64,000 bases of DNA from Xenopus tropicalis (Eukaryota > Chordata > Amphibia > Anura > Pipidae): positions 70,601,392-70,665,391 of the forward strand of contig NC_030684.2 of the NCBI RefSeq assembly GCF_000004195.4, given 5' to 3'. A model generated the notes under the pieces. It worked only from the letters and a program-made list of their open reading frames with translations, was not told the DNA's origin and did no database searches. Every line of letters starts with the position of its first letter. The stretch's first letter is position 1. Shown here in pieces: positions 57,865-64,000 of the stretch. The translations under genes were made by a program, and so were the position numbers.

Positions 57865-60800
57865 GTCTATGGCATCTTACAACAGCCCCTCTGGCATTTG
57901 CTAGAATCCACAGATTGCCAGTCCAGGCAGAAACATGTTAGCCAGTCTGGTAAGCTGACCAAAACTACAGTTAATAATGATTGTTTTCCTATGTTCATTT
58001 TCTTTACCGGCCACCTCTTTTCCACTGGCCCACTCTGCTAAACCCTCCTCTGGCTAATTTATTGTAATTGTAATAATTGTAACTGTTACAACTTCCTTCT
58101 ATTGCATGCATAAAAATAGCATAATTTAGACTGCAGTTAATACAGCATTTGTGATTTGTATTTATTGTATAACTCATTTTGTTACAGTTTTAACATTCTA
58201 CCATACCAGTGACATTTGTAAGGATTGCATTATATGTTTGCCTGTTACAAAAACATTTTGTTTTTATTTTACTCAAAACTGGTATGTTGTCTGCAGCTGA
58301 ATAAAACTGCTCTTCTGGGACGCTTCATTCAATTACATTGCTGTTTGAAGGTATAAATGATTGCATTCTAACTTGCACTACTTTGTTACAATTGCAACAG
58401 AAAGGCTCCATTTTGAGTTCTGCTACAGAAAAATCAACTAATATTTTACAGAAATGCCTACACCTTCTGTTCCCTCTAAACGGAGGCCTCATTTAACTTC
58501 ACACAAGTTGTAATAGCAATACACACAACAATGAATAATAATATGCACAGAGAGTGAGACATGCACATACATAACATCAAAATCATTCATATCACCACAT
58601 TCAGTTAGACGTCAGAGCTTTGTAAAATGAATGTTTTTAAACACGCAATATGAATAATTCAGACAGGGGCGTTTCTGCCACAGTGAGAGGTGCTAATCTC
58701 ACCTCAGGCAGCAAAAAAAATCACCTGCAGAAGAAGTTACCTGTTTAACAGCGTGCATGTACAAACAAAAAAGAGAAAAAAAGAGTACTAAAGCCTAACA
58801 AATAATTAGGCTAGAAATGGGATTTAGGATTCTGTATGAACCCAATGCAACCACAGCCCCTTAGCAGTGAAAACCAGTAGCTTCTTTTCTCCTGTTTCAT
58901 CATACATGCTCCACACTGCTGTCACTTATTGAGCTTAGGGACCGACTCTCAATGTAATCTACATATTGAATATGAAAGTCATGATACAAGGCTGAGTAGT
59001 AAGTCATTCAGACTCACATTACATATTTAATAATTAGCCCTGTAGTATCAGCTGCTATTACAGGTAAACCTCATTTTCTGCTTGGTGATTTGCAATGACC
59101 CATAAGCTTAGCTTTTCAAGAGCTGCCCAGAGCACGCTGAGCATGTACAGAGTCACTGATACTCACAAAATGCCTCAACAAAATTCCTGATGGCAAGCTT
59201 ATGTGCACAAATTTGAGGGCCTGGATCATTTCTACTACAGGGATGCATAACATTTAGGCTGGTGCTGTAAGTTTAGTAAATAAAATGAAACATTTTTGGC
59301 TATATTTGGTTTTTACAGTTTAGTTCTCCTTGAACAGGTAGTTCTTTTAGTGTAGGAAAAAGCATTAACTACCAATGTTCCCTCCTCAAGAGAGTAGTCT
59401 TTCTGAAGCAAATACACAGATTTTACCAGTGTAGAACAACAGTACATTATATTTTATTTACTTCAACATTTTTTTAGTTTTACTGTTTCTTTAAATAAGG
59501 AGAGATTGTACAAGGGATAGTGCACTGATTAGGGGTTATACATTGAGTAATTGTGTGAAGATGGTGGAGAGGGGGTAAAAAAAGAAACCTACCTGTGCTC
59601 CTAGAATTAATCACATGTAATGAATCATTAAATATATAAATAATATATCAGCTCACAGCATTATACCTGACATATACAAGCCTGTACTTATACTGACTGG
59701 GAGTACTAAGTACTGGTCATCTTTTCTGACCATAAATAAAATTATGCTAACAGCACTCCATTTTTGTGCCCAAGTACTGGAATTTGATGGCAGTTTTTGA
59801 AACAGAATTTGCCCTTTGTGAAGCCTAGACACACCTAACAACATAAACATATACCAATGTAACCCATGAAGAGGTGGGATCGATCACAATTTCTCCTTCT
59901 GCCTTCTGTATATACTGTATGTAAAGGTGAGGTTGTGTATATGTTTGTTTTGTGCTTAAGTGCCTCAAAATACTTTAATAAAAGTATATCACATATTTTA
60001 AAACTACCCATACCCACAAGAATTTTAAAAAATTGTGTTGTTAACTGGAATAATGGTAAAGTTGAATCTTGAATTTATAATTCAATTTCAGCTGGACTGG
60101 CACCCACCAAGAGTACATAGGGTATTCTTCCACTTTCCCACCTGCAATTTATTATAGTAATAGTGTATCTGTCAGTATTTGCTATTGGTTACTTTTTATT
60201 TTTGATGTATACACAGCAATATTGTTATATTGCTGTGGAAGATGCTGGTTCTTTCCAAATACATGTTACTATTAATGTTAGTTAATAGTATTAATGCTAA
60301 TGTCAGTATTAATGATAGTTACTAGCTGAGGATAATATCAACTGCATTTTGTTTTTTAGGCCAAGTTTTACTTGTAGTTCCATTTCACTTTTAAAGGAAA
60401 TCCTCTCTTCCTACTGCCCAAAGACCAATGTATTATGTACTGTTCCATCCTCCTCTCACTGGCCGCTACCCTCTTCTATGGCATGTAATCAAACAGAAGA
60501 CTGTGTCTTCACCATCTGCTCTGAACAGAAATCCCCATGTTGTCTTTCCATACCTCTGCTTGTTTTCCTGTATTCTTGACTACATAATTAACTGGCACAA
60601 TATGTCCTCTGACTGTTCCTCACTTCTATCCCACTCTGTTTTATAAATCAGACTCATTAATTTCACACTCTCTATTATTCAGAACTAATAGCAGGCAGTA
60701 ACTTGGGATCAAAAATATTGATCTGAAAGTCTCCCTTAATAATTAATGAACAATGTATGAATTCATCTATTGATATGGTGAGGTTGCTGTCAGCTGCATT

Positions 60801-62582
60801 GTTGGCTATGACTATGTCCCACGTTTACGTGTTCCTGTTTAAGAGGGCCATATAACTTGCTTCTTCCACTGGCCAGAGCAGAAGGGGAGGCTAATTCTGA
60901 CATGCCTACAATAATTTTGGGGGTGGTCATCTTTACAATGCTGTATTTTATAATCTGGGAATATGCTGTGACTATGCAAAATACTGCAGAACTACTGCAA
61001 GTAAGTTATATAAAACATCTATATATAAATTCTATGTTAAGGCATATATTGCCTATATTGCCTGTAGTTTTTTTTTTTTTAGGTGTGGAGGGATTCTCTG
61101 TCATATAAGATTCTTTGGGTTTTGCACACATGACCAGCATTTTTTATCCCATCCCCTTAACACTATATGGTAACATATATAATTACTTGTGCCTATGTAT
61201 CTCTTGCGCCAGGCCCATGTGTGGCTGCAACTCTTGGGGATGCCCTCATTTTTTTAACAGAATTATTTTAGAGTTTAGAAGCAAAAAATTATTGCTATTT
61301 GCTTATCTGCTCTGAGAATCACTGGTGTAACTGTAGAGCAAGGGTGTCCAACTGGAGGCCCACAGTCCAAATAGGGCTCTTTAAAGGATTTTTTTGGCTG
61401 CCAGTTTGCTCACCGGTTTCAAAGGCTATACTATATGACATCATTGTTATCATTTTATCTGGCCCTCCAACATGCTGAATGAGATATAATTGTCCCATGA
61501 CACTGCTATAGTTGTGAAAAAATCCCCTCTTCCCAGCCACTCTCCATACCTGCAGACAATGGGAGTGAGCAGGGAACCAGTAGGGGTCATTGGCCCCTCT
61601 GAAGATTTTTTTTTGCAGGAGGCCCGGCTTCCAGTAGTTATGCCATTGCTGAGAATGTATATTAATAGATTACGGGGCATAGCCAACAGCTTAGAGGGTG
61701 AGCATCAATATTTTCAGAACACCCTTAATTAATTTCTGTGTAAATCACCTGCTTGCAGGTGTACTCATAACACAGGCATTTATCACTTGGCTATACATTT
61801 GCCAGCATTGTTCAGAAATAAGACAGTGCAGTTTGCAGATTACAAAATTTATATGCATAGCTATTTTACACGATTAATAATGATAGATAAAAGAGGTACA
61901 TCTAAAAGCAAAATGGGGATGTAAGCAGGAATGTATTTTAGTCTGATGCTGCCCTTGGCACTAAAATGCCAACTGTACCCCTGTGCGTAATCAGTACATT
62001 TGCAGCACAGTCTGCACATCAGTCAAACATGAAAGAGGGGGGCATTCCAACTTCACTGGTAGATTTAGCTGAAAGTGTTTTTTTCTTTATAGATACTAAT
62101 ATTTATATTTATTCGAGCACATAATATATTCTGGCTAATTATAGACATTGGCACCATCATAAATACAGAGGCCTATTTGGGTGAGTGGGGGGGGCATCTT
62201 GCATGGAACCAGTTTAAAAATATCACATACCTGCCTTACAAGCTATACTAGTGGCAAGTATAACGTAAGGTATAGAAAACAGCTGCACCCCCTCTCAGAG
62301 CCAAAGTCCAGTAATGTAATATATTGTCTTCTAAATAAAAAAAATTCTATCTAGTTATGGTGCAGTTATTTCATTTTCCTTAAAACTTAATATTAATTAT
62401 ATGAATATATACTCAATTATCTATACAGACACAGAAACCTATATATGTTTGTAGTTAGATATAAATACTCTCAGTTGGGTTCAGCATTGCCTGCCTTTCT
62501 TTTTTCAAGAGCATAGTAAAAGCTTGCTATTAATACTTCTCTCTGCCGAACCGGCTACAAGCTGAGAACAGGGATTCCCTCT
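57865..62582. other. Intergenic region upstream of FOSB
   Basis: 4.7 kb without a recognised gene. Contains a T2-like edge ending TTTTACTGTTTCTTTAAA at about 59475-59492 and a hAT-like left end (CAAGGGTGTCCAACTGGAGG) at 61339. Frames at 60349-60646 and 61490-61732 are not protein-like. Enhancers of FOSB could lie here but cannot be read by eye. Confidence 0.45.
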
Positions 62583-62670
62583 TACGTCACTGCTAGGTAA
62601 CCAGATAAACATAGCAAAGACAACACCATATATGGCTATCTACGTCACAGGAACTCCGGGGAGGCGGGGC
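62583..62670 (+). promoter_or_regulatory. fosb: FOSB upstream element: CArG box with flanking CRE-like sites
   Basis: CCATATATGG at 62626-62635 is a perfect CArG box, the core of a serum response element bound by SRF. TACGTCA half-CRE sites flank it at 62583-62589 and 62641-62647. A GGAA core (62650-62653) just downstream could bind an ETS-type SRF partner, and GAGGCGGGGC at 62661-62670 is a GC box. The set fits an immediate-early gene induced by growth factor and cAMP/Ca2+ signals. Confidence 0.8.
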
Positions 62671-62821
62671 AGGTTTCCCCAGTCTGTATAGCGCGGCAGC
62701 TCTTGCATTAGTATTTAGAGCCTGATTTTCACAGGATAGAGATATTCGAACATCGGCTCCCTGCTTGCTAAATTTGGGGTTCCTTTGCCTCTCCTGACAC
62801 GAAATATCGGGGAAAGCCTTG

Positions 62822-62829
62822 TGACGTCA
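62822..62829 (+). promoter_or_regulatory. fosb: Consensus CRE
   Basis: TGACGTCA, the full palindromic CREB/ATF site, 24 bp upstream of the TATA box. c-fos carries a CRE at a similar position. Confidence 0.85.
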
Positions 62830-62852
62830 GTAAGGGGGGTGTGCTATTCCAG

Positions 62853-62860
62853 TATAAATA
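62853..62860 (+). promoter_or_regulatory. fosb: FOSB TATA box
   Basis: TATAAATA, predicting transcription start near 62883-62890. Orientation and spacing from the CRE and CArG box are as expected. Confidence 0.85.
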
Positions 62861-62884
62861 GGCTCTGTGCTGTGTGTTTCATTC

Positions 62885-63748
62885 ATAAATCTGTAAGCCG
62901 AGGTTGCTGAAGTTGCGGACTGTACGTGTGGAATTTAAAAGGGTTCTAGCGTATTCCACGTTATTTCTTTCACCTGAAGGTATTTCCTGGATTAAGGACA
63001 ACAAGACCTTCTTGTCTCGTTTTTATCCTGAGTGCATTTACTGATGCTTGGCTTTAATGCTGGAACTTGCTGGGGATTCATTATATTTTGAAAGAGAATC
63101 TGAGAGAAGCCAACTTCAGGACAAGAAGCCGAAGATCCTGATGCTGTGGGATTGCTCAGAGTTCTAAAGGATTTAGGAACTACATCCTAAAGGTGTTGGG
63201 GTGCATATAAGAGGAGTTTTGGCACCCGAGAGTCTGGAATCCTACTGCAGAGACCAACAGGAAAAACTTTAACATTAAATCTGGTTGACACCATAGGAGG
63301 CATTGTGGAATGACATTTTAAGGAGAGGGAGTTTGCCATACAGTTCTTACTGCCTGGATTTATTGAATATTTCCTAACTGGAAATTGCTGCCACATTTTG
63401 GTTACAGCCAGTTTGCATCTGTATTACTGAGAACAAACTGATCAACATACATTTTATTTTGGGACCTTGTCATGCAAAGATAGAATATAGATTCTGAAGC
63501 ATTGAATGCCCACTATACTGAAAACCCAATGGTGAATGTACCTGTGCTCACCACCAAGGAAATCCAATTCTAACATAGTACTTATTCATTTGTAAAGTCC
63601 ACATTTTGGGACTATTGCCTATTTCAAGAGCAGTTTTAATACATCTATTGCATCTTGGGGGGTCTGCTTGGAATTTGTGACTACCGTGTTTTTGGAGGGT
63701 TTTGATTTAAAGAAAAACCCCTAGAATTTCTCCAGCTCCTATAAGGTC
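62885..63748 (+). other. fosb: FOSB 5' leader with several uORFs
   Basis: About 860 nt from predicted start to coding ATG, if unspliced. At least six short upstream frames are present: ATG at 63044 (15 codons), 63141 (8), 63310 (ATG ACA TTT TAA), 63472 (ATG CAA AGA TAG), 63506 (9) and 63529 (14). Such a leader would restrain translation. An unrecognised 5' intron could shorten it. Confidence 0.65.
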
Positions 63749-63853
63749 ATGTACCAGGGATACGACTCCTCCAGCTCTTCCCCCTCTGCCGAGTCTCAGT
63801 ATCTGTCATCAGTGGATTCATTTGGGAGCCCACAGGCAGCTGGTATTCCACAG
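63749..63853 (+). CDS. fosb: FOSB, first coding exon (gene continues off window)
   Basis: 105 bp encoding 35 residues, ending at GTAAGT in phase 0. Contains SSSPSAESQYLSSVDSFGSP, matching the N-terminus of mammalian FOSB (c-FOS instead has a DSFSSMGSP context). The N-terminal few residues are shorter than in mammals: MYQGYDSSS versus a start with MFQAFPGDYDS. FOSB is a nuclear bZIP protein that pairs with JUN proteins to form AP-1; the bZIP region lies in later exons outside the window. Intron position after this exon matches the FOS family. The promoter and leader directly upstream support the assignment. Confidence 0.93.
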
Positions 63854-64000
63854 GTAAGTGTGATGTCAGGAAATGGGCAAACGTTATGGCATAGCCTTCT
63901 GGCTGGCATTGCTTACATAAGGAGAGGTAGTAGGCTGCTTCACTATAAGCTACTTTGGCAATGTCTAACATTTATACTTGTTCTCAAAGTGTATATACTC

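Overview
The window is a stretch of a frog genome, most likely genus Xenopus. The evidence is vertebrate spliced genes with canonical GT/AG introns plus dense frog-type short transposons: T2-type TTAA elements, hAT elements with 8-bp duplications, TA-flanked elements, TWA-flanked hairpins and a dead Tc1 element. About 2-3% of the window is coding. Species identity (X. tropicalis versus X. laevis) is inference.

Layout. 1-9.1 kb is repeat-bearing intergenic DNA, including a Tc1 element at 5909-7468. RTN2 (reticulon 2) lies on the plus strand from a CpG-rich 5' region at about 9.15-9.64 kb to poly(A) signals near 31.97-32.03 kb. Nine coding exons were placed by hand with matching splice phases and encode 321 residues. 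A second first exon at 17344-17356 would make a 192-residue short form, the counterpart of mammalian RTN2-C. From 32 to 44 kb there are mostly transposons, several with perfect target-site duplications, and a truncated selenocysteine-tRNA pseudogene at 39.6 kb. The intact selenocysteine tRNA gene is at 44206-44292 on the minus strand, with its external RNA polymerase III promoter (TATA box, PSE and a distal Staf/SPH-like site) readable upstream. A GC-rich possible promoter follows at 44.5-45.1 kb, then a long tandem-unit repeat at 45.8-48.4 kb and more repeats. A second orphan CpG-rich patch lies at 55.0-55.6 kb. FOSB begins on the plus strand at the right edge: promoter at 62.58-62.87 kb, a long uORF-rich leader, and first coding exon at 63749-63853. 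The rest of FOSB is outside the window.

How the genes relate. RTN2 shapes tubular endoplasmic reticulum, tRNA-Sec decodes UGA for selenoproteins, and FOSB is an immediate-early AP-1 transcription factor. They share no pathway. Their value together is as a conserved microsynteny block: from memory, human chromosome 19q13.32 carries FOSB, the selenocysteine tRNA gene and RTN2 side by side. In this window RTN2 and FOSB point the same way, whereas I recall them as convergent in human, so a local inversion is likely.

No virus, CRISPR array or bacterial-type operon was seen. The long open frames in the 36.8-37.3, 42.7-43.2 and 48.6-49.0 kb regions are products of tandem repeats, not genes.
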